A DNA stretch of 31,982 bases from Clostridiaceae bacterium (GTDB taxonomy: Bacteria; Bacillota; Clostridia; Oscillospirales; Acutalibacteraceae). Position numbers and translations under genes: made by a program. Location of the stretch: the NCBI GenBank assembly GCA_904501675.1, contig CAJGCL010000005.1, forward strand, positions 1-31,982, read 5' to 3'. A model generated the notes under the pieces. The model searched no databases. It worked only from the letters and a program-made list of their open reading frames with translations, and was not told the DNA's origin. Shown piece after piece: positions 1 to 8,350 of the stretch (the first letter of the stretch is position 1; the number at the start of each line of letters is the position of its first letter).

Positions 1-333
1 CTTATAGGAGCATTTATTCTTATTTCCCATCCAAGAAGATTACTTTCAATCATACCTATGCTTATTGGTATTGGTATACTGGTTTACGGAATAACATCAT
101 TTTTCAAAGCACGTAGTTTATTTTCAAAAATAACCGCAGTAGTTACTGCTGTTATCGGTATTGGTATAATTGGCTCACCTTTTGCTTTCGCGGAGGCTGT
201 TACATCTATATTAGGTGTTGCGCTGATTATTGTAGGCGTTATTGTGGTTATAAAAACAAAAGACACCATCACCCTTAAAATTGAAGGGAAAGATGATGAC
301 GGATATACTGAAGTTGAATTTAAAGATGTATAA
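1..333 (+). CDS. DUF308 (HdeD-like) membrane protein, 5' end outside window
   Basis: The reading frame is open from base 1, so the ATG at 58 is probably an internal Met and the gene begins left of the window; about 110 residues are visible. The visible part has three hydrophobic segments rich in Gly, Ile and Val, with the motif PMLIGIGILVYG followed by a short basic linker and a second Gly/Ile helix, and then a short charged cytoplasmic tail ending EVEFKDV. This repeated short-helix pattern is typical of the DUF308/HdeD family of small integral membrane proteins, whose biochemical function is mostly unknown outside acid-stress HdeD of enterobacteria. A hairpin terminator follows directly. Family assignment is from pattern only; the function is not known. 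Confidence 0.65.
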   Translation, partial: LIGAFILISHPRRLLSIIPMLIGIGILVYGITSFFKARSLFSKITAVVTAVIGIGIIGSPFAFAEAVTSILGVALIIVGVIVVIKTKDTITLKIEGKDDDGYTEVEFKDV

Positions 334-370
334 TAAAGCGCAAAGCGAGAAACACAAAACATAAAGTTAA

Positions 371-404
371 GGGAAGATTCATTTGGAATCTTCCCTTTGT
401 TTTT
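371..404. terminator. Intrinsic terminator, shared by convergent genes
   Basis: A perfect 10-bp stem (gggaagattc / gaatcttccc) with a 5-base loop is followed by a T-rich run on the plus strand. It ends the DUF308 gene, and its left flank is T-rich on the minus strand, so it may also stop the phosphohexomutase transcript. Confidence 0.85.
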
Positions 405-1902
405 ACATTTTTGATAAATCTAATTTATCATATTTGGTTATGAAAGCCTTGAAGAAAACGAGCATTTTTTCCACTCCGCCCTGTTCGTTGCTTTCGCAAT
501 TAAGAACCAAAAGCGGTTCGTGAACACTCATTCTCAGAAGAAGCCAGCCATTGCCGTTTTCTTTATTAAAATTAAAGCGGATACCCTCATAATTTGATGG
601 TGCGATTGTTGTAAAATCAGTTTTTTCTGCAAGAGCTTTAAGGTCATTTATAACTGATGTACCATAATCTCTGAAATCATCGAGAAGAATTTTAAAACGA
701 ATTTCCTTTTCTTCAACAGGTGTCTTCAGGTTTCCGATTACGTTTTCAATTGTTTTACCCTCTTTTGCAAGACGTGCGGCTTCAATAATTATTTTTGTAA
801 TAAGATATGCACCATCATCAAGGTAGTAATTCTCCGAAAATGCCGCATGACCTGAGGTCTCTATAGCAAGAGGTGCCTTTTTATTTTCCTCACTTTCAAG
901 GCGGATGGCCTCATCTATAACATTCTTGTAGCCTCTTTTGAAGCGGTGATGCTCGCCACCAAGGTCTTTTTCAATAAATTCGTTAAGTCCATCTGATGTT
1001 ACAGAGTCGGTAACAATAACGCCACCATTTGAATTTTTCAAAGCGATATATGACGCTAACGCTACAAGCTTATTTCTGTTGATTTCGTTTGCACTTTTAT
1101 CTACACAGGCGGCTCTGTCGCAATCGGTATCAAATATAACCCCAAGATCTGCACCTGATTCTTTTACCGCCTCACAAATTGACTCCATAGCCTGTTTATT
1201 TTCAGGATTCGGAATATGGTTAGGGAATGTGCCGTCAGGCTCTAAAAAACAACTACCCTCAGTATCTGCACCTAAAACCTTAAGCACCTTTTCTGCATAA
1301 AATGCACCTACCCCATTACCTGCATCCACTACTATTTTAAGGTTTTCTAAAGGTTTATCGTAGTTTTTAGCGTTTACGCCTTCCTTTATCATATTACAAA
1401 GATTTTCGCAATATTTATCCATACTGCTAAGCTTTTCAGTTTTAGCTGAAACATCTTCAGCCACGTATGAGTTGTTCTGAGCATATTCTAAAATTTCTTT
1501 TATATCTCCGCCTGAGAAACCGCCCTGACGAGTAAAGAATTTAAGTCCGTTCATTTCCATTGGCAAATGGCTTGCGGTAATTTCAATTGAAGCATCCAAA
1601 TCGAAGTTTATTATTGACATAAACATAGATGGTGTTGAGGCGAGACCGCAATCATATGTATTAACACCTAGGCTAAGTAGAGTTTTTGTAACTACATCAA
1701 AAATACGAGGTGATGATACACGTGAATCGTAACCGACAGCAACAGTTAATTCTTCCTTATTAAGTTTATTTTTAAGGAAAACTACAAGAGAATTAACAAT
1801 GCTTTCAAGGCGTTCATTTGTTAAATCAACGCCTTTCCCGTCTTTTTCTATAGCGGTGCCTCTTATATCTGTACCACTTTTAAGATACATTAAGTCTTCC
1901 AT
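403..1902 (-). CDS. Phosphohexomutase (phosphomannomutase/phosphoglucomutase family)
   Basis: A 499-residue alpha-D-phosphohexomutase, which interconverts hexose 1- and 6-phosphates through a phosphoserine enzyme. The active-site loop is ITASHLPM with the phosphorylated Ser near residue 111. The Mg-binding loop DTDCDR gives Asp 258, 260 and 262. The sugar-recognition loop ETSGH lies near 348-352. Length fits the family. The loop has Leu where most members have Asn (TASHNP), so this is a divergent subgroup and the hexose preference cannot be called. The ATG at 1902 is chosen over a TTG one codon earlier: its first base is the last base of the upstream methyltransferase TGA stop, and an AAGGAG site lies 9 bases before it. 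Translation is therefore probably coupled. A role in supplying mannose- or glucose-1-phosphate for glycans is inference. Confidence 0.88.
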   Translation of the reverse strand: MEDLMYLKSGTDIRGTAIEKDGKGVDLTNERLESIVNSLVVFLKNKLNKEELTVAVGYDSRVSSPRIFDVVTKTLLSLGVNTYDCGLASTPSMFMSIINFDLDASIEITASHLPMEMNGLKFFTRQGGFSGGDIKEILEYAQNNSYVAEDVSAKTEKLSSMDKYCENLCNMIKEGVNAKNYDKPLENLKIVVDAGNGVGAFYAEKVLKVLGADTEGSCFLEPDGTFPNHIPNPENKQAMESICEAVKESGADLGVIFDTDCDRAACVDKSANEINRNKLVALASYIALKNSNGGVIVTDSVTSDGLNEFIEKDLGGEHHRFKRGYKNVIDEAIRLESEENKKAPLAIETSGHAAFSENYYLDDGAYLITKIIIEAARLAKEGKTIENVIGNLKTPVEEKEIRFKILLDDFRDYGTSVINDLKALAEKTDFTTIAPSNYEGIRFNFNKENGNGWLLLRMSVHEPLLVLNCESNEQGGVEKMLVFFKAFITKYDKLDLSKM

Positions 1903-2645
1903 CAATATTCTCTCCTTACCACATAATAAACTCTCTCGGTATCTTCCTTTGGTCCGCCACAGCTTAAATCTCTGTAACGCTTCACTACCTTAAAGCCATT
2001 ATCCTCTACTGCAGAGGTTATCTCATCATCGCTGAAAGCAATTTCGCAGAAATTCTCGTTAAAACGTTGATATACAGCGCCGTTTTTCACAAAGAAATCA
2101 AGGTTAATATTTACTGTTTTATTATCCTTTAGTAATCTGTTCTGCCAAACACAATACACATTTTTTTCGTCATAAATAAACGTGTTATCCGCTAAAACCT
2201 TCTGATGCTTATAAAGTGTATTAACATCAAAAACCATTATTCCGCCATCGTCTATAAAATTCTTAAGAGCAGAAAAGGTCTTGCGTAATTCTTCAACATC
2301 TGAAAGGTGGTTTATACTGTCAAGAGAGCAAACAATCGCTCTTACCGTGCCGTAAAGGTCTGTTTCCTGCATTTTCTGGCAAAGGAACATTACGTTTTGT
2401 TCTTCTTCGCAGGCTTTATTCTGCGCTTCCATAAGCATTTCGGGTGAGGCATCTGTTGCAATAACTTCGTAGCCCATTTTTGAAAACTCAACAGACAAGG
2501 ACCCCGTACCGCAAGCAAGGTCCAAAAGCAGACCATCGTTAATATTAAAATCCCTGAGTATGCTTGCAACATACTCTGCACGCTTTTTATAATCCACATT
2601 AAGCGTTAAAGCATCGTAAACATTTGCGAATGAAGAATAAGACAT
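1902..2645 (-). CDS. Class I SAM-dependent methyltransferase
   Basis: A 247-residue Rossmann-fold methyltransferase. Motif I is LDLACGTG at about residues 41-48, and the acidic residue that binds the ribose of S-adenosylmethionine is Asp65 in ATDASPEM. A later SLDSINHL segment fits motif IV. The N-terminal SSFANVYDALT is typical of small soluble YodH/UbiE-like methyltransferases often annotated only by fold. The frame opens at 2660, but the start is placed at the ATG at 2645 because a strong GTGGAGG site lies 6 bases before it, whereas the upstream ATG overlaps that site. It is the first gene of a two-gene unit with the phosphohexomutase. The substrate is unknown. Confidence 0.85.
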   Translation of the reverse strand: MSYSSFANVYDALTLNVDYKKRAEYVASILRDFNINDGLLLDLACGTGSLSVEFSKMGYEVIATDASPEMLMEAQNKACEEEQNVMFLCQKMQETDLYGTVRAIVCSLDSINHLSDVEELRKTFSALKNFIDDGGIMVFDVNTLYKHQKVLADNTFIYDEKNVYCVWQNRLLKDNKTVNINLDFFVKNGAVYQRFNENFCEIAFSDDEITSAVEDNGFKVVKRYRDLSCGGPKEDTERVYYVVRREY

Positions 2646-2671
2646 ATTGCGCCTCCACATAAATATACTTT

Positions 2672-2700
2672 ATATTACCATATTTTTCTTGGTTTCTCAA
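2672..2700 (-). promoter_or_regulatory. Sigma-A promoter for methyltransferase-phosphohexomutase unit
   Basis: On the minus strand TTGAGA (2700-2695) and TAATAT (2677-2672) are separated by 17 bases. The predicted transcript would start about 20 bases before the methyltransferase ATG. Confidence 0.5.
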
Positions 2701-2750
2701 CATTGAAGTATCTTTGTTTTGTCAAAAAGAGGTTTCTAAATTTGTAAGTA

Positions 2751-2779
2751 TTGCACACTTTAAAGACAAGAAATATTGT
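2751..2779 (+). promoter_or_regulatory. Weak candidate promoter for the secreted hydrolase
   Basis: TTGCAC (2751-2756) and TATTGT (2774-2779) are spaced by 17 bases, 45 bases before the hydrolase ATG. Both boxes are imperfect. The rest of the 163-base divergent gap holds the promoter of the opposite gene and nothing else I can name. Confidence 0.35.
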
Positions 2780-2823
2780 GTTAATATATTGTTAATAAAT
2801 TACATTAAAGTGAGAGTGTTAAT

Positions 2824-4359
2824 ATGAAAAAAATTCTTTCATCACTTTTAGCAATTGTTATTCTGTGCGTGGGTATTCTCCCTTGCTTTGCAGTTGATAA
2901 AAAATGCGATTGCGGAGATTCACCTATAATTTATGTAGCGGCTCTCGGTAGCGGATACGTTTTCCTTGATGCAGGTACAGAAAATGAAAAACAACTTTTC
3001 AGACCAAAAACAGAAGATATTTTAAGCGACTTTGCTCCCCTTGTTCCTGCGGCAGGAGATTTAATTCTCCACGGAGATTACGATGCTTTTGGTGATGTTC
3101 TTCTTGACTGCGTTAATGCTTCCTTTGGTATGCTGGCAATGGATGCTGAAGGCAACTCACAGCCCAATGTTACATCTGAAGAATTCCACCCTGAAAATGC
3201 AGACCACGGAATTGACCACAGCTACTATTTCGGCTACGATTTCCGTGAGGACCCAATCGAAAACGCAAAGAAGCTGAAGATTTTCATCGACGAAGTAAAG
3301 GAAATCACAGGACACGATACAGTAAGAATGAGAGCATCCTCAATGGGTGGCGTTACAACTCTTGCTTACCTTAACCTTTACGGTTCAGACGGAATTGAAA
3401 TGATAATTCTTCAAAACTGTCCTCTTCAGGGTACAGCCGTTGCAGGTGAATTATATAACGGTAAACTTCATATAGATAAGGATGCCCTCGTTCGCTACGC
3501 CTCAGGCGCTCTTCCTTCAATGGATAGTGATGTTTTAGCAGGTATTCTTATTACTATTATTGATATGCTTGATTCTGCAGGCGTATGGGCAGGCCTCGTT
3601 GATATAGCAGACGTTATTGTTGAAAACCTTAAAGACAGAGTTTTTGACGAGGCTCTTATTCCGATTTTTGCTACAATGCCGGGTATATGGAGCTTTGTTC
3701 CTGATGAATATTATGAAAGCGCAAAGACTTTCATGAAGCTTGACGAAAACACCCACGCTGTTCTTTTAGACAGACTGGACTATTACCATTACGAGGTACA
3801 GTCAAAAGCAGGTGAGCTTTTAAAGGATGCTCAGGCTAACGGCACAAATATTTATATTGTTGCAGGCTACAATATGCAGAGAACTCCTCTCGTTGAAGCA
3901 TACAAAAACACATCCGACGGAACAGTTGATACAACATATGCTTCAGTTGGTGCTACTTGTGCATATTTAGGCGAAGAGCTTCCAAAGGACTATAAGCAAG
4001 CTGTAGCAAGTGAATATAACTACATTTCACCTGACAGAATGATTGACGCTTCTACCTGCGCTCTACCTGAGCAGACATGGTTCATTAAAGACATGCTTCA
4101 CTCTACCTGCCACGACGGCCACGATGAATTTTATCGTGTACTTTATGAAAGCAAGGAACAACTTACTGTTCATGACATGGAAAAATACCCGCAATTTATG
4201 CAGAACGATACTGTTAATCAGACATTTACAAGCGTTCACAGAGAAGGCACCGAGCTTGAAGAAGCAATGAAGGATGCAGTTCAGCAAACAAGTTTCTTTA
4301 ATGTAATGAAGCTCATTTCAACATTCTTCAAGAGCATTTGGAATTTCTTGATGGGATAA
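2824..4359 (+). CDS. Secreted LCAT/lipase-like alpha/beta hydrolase
   Basis: A 511-residue exported protein. Residues 1-23 form a signal peptide (MKK, hydrophobic core, cleavage likely after CFA), with no lipobox. The segment YYFGYDFREDPIENAKKL (about 134-151) followed by a predicted helix and ASSMGG (171-176) strongly resembles the region before the nucleophile elbow of lecithin:cholesterol acyltransferase-like lipases; Ser173 is the likely nucleophile. SDGTVDTTYAS (364-374) matches the DGTV strand that carries the catalytic Asp (Asp365), and His426 or His430 (MLHSTCHDGHD) could complete the triad. The C-terminal 20 residues form an amphipathic hydrophobic helix that could contact membranes. 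It stands alone between divergent and convergent neighbours. Lipid or ester substrate is inferred; the family match is by motif order only. Confidence 0.7.
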   Translation: MKKILSSLLAIVILCVGILPCFAVDKKCDCGDSPIIYVAALGSGYVFLDAGTENEKQLFRPKTEDILSDFAPLVPAAGDLILHGDYDAFGDVLLDCVNASFGMLAMDAEGNSQPNVTSEEFHPENADHGIDHSYYFGYDFREDPIENAKKLKIFIDEVKEITGHDTVRMRASSMGGVTTLAYLNLYGSDGIEMIILQNCPLQGTAVAGELYNGKLHIDKDALVRYASGALPSMDSDVLAGILITIIDMLDSAGVWAGLVDIADVIVENLKDRVFDEALIPIFATMPGIWSFVPDEYYESAKTFMKLDENTHAVLLDRLDYYHYEVQSKAGELLKDAQANGTNIYIVAGYNMQRTPLVEAYKNTSDGTVDTTYASVGATCAYLGEELPKDYKQAVASEYNYISPDRMIDASTCALPEQTWFIKDMLHSTCHDGHDEFYRVLYESKEQLTVHDMEKYPQFMQNDTVNQTFTSVHREGTELEEAMKDAVQQTSFFNVMKLISTFFKSIWNFLMG

Positions 4360-4375
4360 ATTTTATATAAAAATT

Positions 4376-4408
4376 ACCGCACTATCTTACCGATAGTGCG
4401 GTGTTTTT
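4376..4408. terminator. Bidirectional intrinsic terminator
   Basis: A perfect 11-bp stem (accgcactatc / gatagtgcggt) with a 5-base loop lies between convergent genes. A T-run follows on the plus strand, and the left flank is A/T-rich, giving T-rich sequence on the minus strand. Confidence 0.9.
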
Positions 4409-4983
4409 TATAACATATCAAGAGTTAATTCATATGCAGGTATAAATTCGTCTAAGAATACATCTGCCTCAGGCACATTGGCTTCAAGAATTCTTTTTCT
4501 AGTTGCCGCTTCTGCCTCGCTGAATTCTGTGTTACCTGCTTTACGCTCATCAATACATTTTATAAGTGCGCTGAGCTTATCTGCCGCTTTAATAAGGGGC
4601 TTGAGTTCTTTATCCTCGTCACCTGTTAAAAGGCAATTAAAAACATCCTGTAAATCTTCAGGAAGCTTTGAAACTAGCTTTTCGTTTGCAGCATTTTCAA
4701 CCGCTTTAAAAGCATTTGTAAGCTCTTCATTATCATACTTTACAGGTGTGGGCATATCCCCTGTTATAATTTCGTGGGCATCGTGATAGAGACCTAAAAC
4801 TGCGGCTCTGTCTGCATTATAGTTTTTACCGAAGCGCTTGTTACCTATAATAGCCAAAGCGTGAGCTATGACAGCCACCTCTTTTGAATGGCTGTCAAGG
4901 CTTTCTTTTTCGGTATTTCTCATTAATGCCCAACGGTCAATGTATTTCATTCTTGAAACCATTGCAAAAAATGTGTTGTTCAT
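4408..4983 (-). CDS. yfbR: HD-domain 5'-deoxynucleotidase, YfbR type
   Basis: A 191-residue HD-domain phosphohydrolase that closely follows Escherichia coli YfbR, which removes phosphate from deoxyribonucleoside 5'-monophosphates. The conserved landmarks are SRMKYIDRWALMRN at the N terminus, His32 in DSHSKEVA, His67-Asp68 in YHDAHE, Glu71, GDMPTPVKY at 76-83, and Asp135 in KAADKLSA; these are the expected divalent-metal and catalytic positions. Length is near the usual 199 residues. It starts only 9 bases after the alpha-mannosidase stop, preceded by an AAGGT site, so it is probably read from the same transcript. The pairing with a glycosidase has no evident biochemical logic. The activity is inferred from family. 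Confidence 0.9.
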   Translation of the reverse strand: MNNTFFAMVSRMKYIDRWALMRNTEKESLDSHSKEVAVIAHALAIIGNKRFGKNYNADRAAVLGLYHDAHEIITGDMPTPVKYDNEELTNAFKAVENAANEKLVSKLPEDLQDVFNCLLTGDEDKELKPLIKAADKLSALIKCIDERKAGNTEFSEAEAATRKRILEANVPEADVFLDEFIPAYELTLDML

Positions 4984-4992
4984 ATTTCTACC

Positions 4993-7900
4993 TTATTTTT
5001 TAAATTTAATTTTAAATGTTTTTATTTCAAATGGCTTGAAAATAGTATTGAAACTGCTACTTGAGAAATCGATAGCAACATCCTCTTCTTCAAGAAGGTT
5101 ACACTCAGTAATGCTTTCAATTTCATCACAGAAAGTGAACATTACAGAAGTTTTTCTGTTCCATGATTCGTATGCACGTACAATAAGTGCATCGCTGTCC
5201 TCAGCAACCTTAACTGTTTCAATAATTACATTGTCTTCACTTGAAGAAACAAGTGAATATTCACTATCCTTAGTACCCTCCTGAGCTTCAACAGGAATTG
5301 CATAAAGCGGGAAGTTTACGTTGTATGCTTCTCTGTAAACGTCAGAATTATCAACGCTGTTTTCATGAGGATAAATTGAGAAGGTAAAGGAATGGAATTC
5401 TCTGTCCTGAACAGTATTTGGTCTTGTAGCGCAACGGAAAAGAGTAGGTCTTATATGGCCATTTTTAATATCACAACCATATTTACAATCGTTGATAATT
5501 GAAAGACCAAAGCTGTTATCTGAAAGGTCAGCCCACTTGTGCATTGACTCTTCAAACTGAGCAAATTCCCAGGTTGTGTTTGTAGTTGTTGAGCGTTCAA
5601 CGTTACCGAACTGAATATCAAATGTTGCTTTAGTAGCGTTAACGTCTACAGGATAATCTGCCTTAAGAACAACATGGTCTTCATGCCAATCAGCTTCATA
5701 ATCAACGTCAATTCTTTCAAGGTCATTATAGATGCAATAGAATTCTGTAAATGTTGAATTACGGAATGTTCTTTCAACCTTATAAACTGCTCTTACTGCA
5801 CCAAGTTCAACAAGCTCTGCTTTCTTGAAATCAAGATCCCAGCTCTTTTCGTCGAAGTAGCACTTAATATCCCATGCCTCGTGATTATGAGGTCTGTCCT
5901 GATAAGCTATTACCTTACCAACTAATTCGCCATCAGGAGCAATGCTTCTGCCTGTTTGTTTATGGATAAGCTTTGAAATGTTGTACTCGGAGTTGAATTC
6001 AATGTCAAAGTACGGTGTTGATGCTTTATTTTCTGTTGCAACAACATTAAAGTATTCAGTTGGTGCACACTTTTTAACGGTTACTGTTGTATAGCCCTTT
6101 GATGGAACACCTGTTACGAAAACAATGCGTCCGTCGTAAGTTTTCTGATATGGAATTTCTCTTCCTGCGGTATCATAGAGAGCAAATTCCTCATCGCAAG
6201 GAATATCAGAAACAACTACATCAAATCTGTCGAAGCCTGTAGTGTTGAAGATAACAATGCTATCTTCATCAAGCTGCATCTCAGCCACCAATGATGCTTG
6301 TGCATCCCCTGCCATTTCGCAACCTGCTTCAAGCACCTTCTCGTAATCCTCCTTACTATCCTCATAAACCTCCTTGATTGATGAGCCGGGAAGAATATCG
6401 TGGAACTGATTAAGAAGAATAAGCTTCCAGTTTTCAAGAAGTCTTTCCTTTGGATATGTAAAACCAACTTCTTTATTTGCAATAGCAGCAATTGTTTCAA
6501 CATCGTGGTAGAGACATTCGCTCTTACGGTTATACTTCTTGTTTCTTGCCTGGCTTGTAAGAGTACCTCTATGGAATTCAAGGTACAATTCACCGCACCA
6601 TGTTGGAAGGCGTTTATTGCCTGAAACCTGACTATCAAGATGACGGAAGAAATCAAGAGACGAGCTTTGCTTTACAACAGGGCAACCCTGAATACCTTTT
6701 GCCATACGTTTTCCGTACTGAAGCATCTCAACTGTCGGGCCACCGCCGCCATCACCAAAGCCGTAGCTCATAAGGAAGTCTTTACCTAAATCCTTCTGTG
6801 AATAGCGCTTATAACCACCAATAACATAAAGTGGTCTTAATTTACTATTATATGTTGTCTGCCAGTTTTTGCGCTCATCTACTGTAGCGTGGCAGCTTGG
6901 CGGGAAATGAGAAAGAACCTCTGTACCGTCAATACCGCGCCACATAAATGTATCGTAAGGAAATTTATTGTATTCATTCCAACTGATTTTAGTTGTCATA
7001 AAATATTCCATTCCGCACTTTTTAATAAGCTGAGGAATAGCAGCGGAATATCCGAAAACATCGGGAAGCCACATAATTTTATTATCTACACCAAACTCAT
7101 CACGGAAAAAGCGCTTACCGACCATAAACTGCCTTACAAGAGCTTCACCTGAAGCAACGTTAGTATCTGCCTCAACCCACATTGAGCCTTCTGCTTCCCA
7201 TCTGCCTTCTTTTACTCTCTCTTTGATTTTTTCAAACACTTCAGGATAATCCTGCTTTACATAATCATAAAGCTGAGCCTGAGAAGACATAAACTTGTAC
7301 TCAGGGAACTCTTCCATAAGCTTTAATACTGTTGAGAATGAACGGCAAGCCTTGTCGCGGCTCTGACGAAGACGCCATAACCATGCAACGTCAATATGAG
7401 TATGGCCTATGCTCCAACAAGTAGCTTCTTCAAACTTACCATAGAGATTATCATCAAGATACTTGCTTACTTCTTCTGCGGAAGCGTGAAAAACCGCTCT
7501 GTCATTTGTATCAATATCAAGAATATTGCAAGCCTCGTTAAGAGCCTTGATAATATTCACACGTGCGTCGCTGTCCTCACCCTGATATTTTGCAACCTTA
7601 AGAGGTGTAAGAATATCAAAGTAAACAGACATCGCAATATCATCAATAACCTGGAGCTGAGCAGAAAGTTGAATCTTACCTCTCCACTCGTGAGGGTCAG
7701 AATAAGCATTGATTGCTATCTCAAATTCTTCCCCACCTTCAGCACACTCTGTAAGCGTTGCATACTGATGGTTACTATCTCCACCTTGCACAATCTTACC
7801 GTTTGCAAAGATAATAAACTGTGGGTTAACCTCATTCCAGCTGCGCTCATAAGGCACAAGCTTGTAAACGACATGCTGACCCTTGAACTCTTCTGGAATC

Positions 7901-8154
7901 TTAATAGTCTGCTTAAACCAGCAGTAGCATTCGTGATAACCCCAGAAATCCTCGCCCGCTTTAAAAGGAGCCCACTCGCCCTCGTTAATTTCATCTATAC
8001 TATACTGACCATCACGGAAAAGGAAATCTCCTGTTCCGATACTGTCCGCAACAATAAACTTTTCCTCTAAATCTCGGAGAATCTGATTAATTCTACCGCT
8101 GAGCATATATCTTTCACTATTTTTATCGTGAAAATCAATTTCAAAATGCGCCAT
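4993..8154 (-). CDS. Alpha-mannosidase, glycoside hydrolase family 38
   Basis: A 1053-residue GH38 enzyme, which removes alpha-linked mannose with retention through a Zn-dependent site. The N-terminal 240 residues are the beta/helical ancillary region. The catalytic domain starts at GHTHIDVAWLWR (250-261), where His251 or His253 and Asp255 are metal and substrate ligands. WLPDVFGYS (362-370) carries the nucleophile Asp365. GRWEAEGSMWVEAD and SYGFGDGGGGPT are also characteristic. The C-terminal half is the beta-sandwich region found in the long ManA/Ams1-like members. There is no signal peptide, so it should act in the cytoplasm on imported mannosides. The start is an ATG with a GGGGTG site. 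A promoter with a perfect palindrome lies upstream, suggesting regulation. The deoxynucleotidase follows by 9 bases. Confidence 0.93.
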   Translation of the reverse strand: MAHFEIDFHDKNSERYMLSGRINQILRDLEEKFIVADSIGTGDFLFRDGQYSIDEINEGEWAPFKAGEDFWGYHECYCWFKQTIKIPEEFKGQHVVYKLVPYERSWNEVNPQFIIFANGKIVQGGDSNHQYATLTECAEGGEEFEIAINAYSDPHEWRGKIQLSAQLQVIDDIAMSVYFDILTPLKVAKYQGEDSDARVNIIKALNEACNILDIDTNDRAVFHASAEEVSKYLDDNLYGKFEEATCWSIGHTHIDVAWLWRLRQSRDKACRSFSTVLKLMEEFPEYKFMSSQAQLYDYVKQDYPEVFEKIKERVKEGRWEAEGSMWVEADTNVASGEALVRQFMVGKRFFRDEFGVDNKIMWLPDVFGYSAAIPQLIKKCGMEYFMTTKISWNEYNKFPYDTFMWRGIDGTEVLSHFPPSCHATVDERKNWQTTYNSKLRPLYVIGGYKRYSQKDLGKDFLMSYGFGDGGGGPTVEMLQYGKRMAKGIQGCPVVKQSSSLDFFRHLDSQVSGNKRLPTWCGELYLEFHRGTLTSQARNKKYNRKSECLYHDVETIAAIANKEVGFTYPKERLLENWKLILLNQFHDILPGSSIKEVYEDSKEDYEKVLEAGCEMAGDAQASLVAEMQLDEDSIVIFNTTGFDRFDVVVSDIPCDEEFALYDTAGREIPYQKTYDGRIVFVTGVPSKGYTTVTVKKCAPTEYFNVVATENKASTPYFDIEFNSEYNISKLIHKQTGRSIAPDGELVGKVIAYQDRPHNHEAWDIKCYFDEKSWDLDFKKAELVELGAVRAVYKVERTFRNSTFTEFYCIYNDLERIDVDYEADWHEDHVVLKADYPVDVNATKATFDIQFGNVERSTTTNTTWEFAQFEESMHKWADLSDNSFGLSIINDCKYGCDIKNGHIRPTLFRCATRPNTVQDREFHSFTFSIYPHENSVDNSDVYREAYNVNFPLYAIPVEAQEGTKDSEYSLVSSSEDNVIIETVKVAEDSDALIVRAYESWNRKTSVMFTFCDEIESITECNLLEEEDVAIDFSSSSFNTIFKPFEIKTFKIKFKK

Positions 8155-8211
8155 AGATACACCCCGTCAACAAAAATTAACCATAAAATAACTAATTATG
8201 ATTATTTACTG

Positions 8212-8240
8212 ATTCTATCATAGAATATGGCATTTTACAA
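8212..8240 (-). promoter_or_regulatory. Alpha-mannosidase promoter with overlapping palindrome
   Basis: On the minus strand TTGTAA (8240-8235) and TAGAAT (8217-8212) are spaced by 17 bases. A perfect inverted repeat, ATTCTAT-c-ATAGAAT at 8212-8226, covers the -10 box, so a repressor bound there would block the promoter. The operator role is inference. Confidence 0.5.
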
Positions 8241-8285
8241 TAATTTAATGCTAAAAATTACCCTTGAAATCGTTATATTTCATAG

Positions 8286-8314
8286 TTGACAATACAAAGA
8301 GAAAAAAGTAAAAT
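8286..8314 (+). promoter_or_regulatory. guaB sigma-A promoter
   Basis: A consensus TTGACA (8286-8291) and TAAAAT (8309-8314) are separated by 17 bases. An AAAAGGAGAG ribosome binding site follows before the ATG at 8351. The leader is under 40 bases, so there is no room for a riboswitch. Confidence 0.82.
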
Positions 8315-8350
8315 ATAAGGTAATATTATTGCACAAAAGGAGAGATAAAG

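Noticed and set aside
7396..8070. 224-residue plus-strand frame opposite the alpha-mannosidase
   Set aside because: Antisense shadow of the GH38 N-terminal region, without a ribosome site or family pattern.
8155..8350. Riboswitch before guaB or the alpha-mannosidase
   Set aside because: Apart from the two promoters the gap has only A/T-rich sequence, and the guaB leader is too short for a purine riboswitch.
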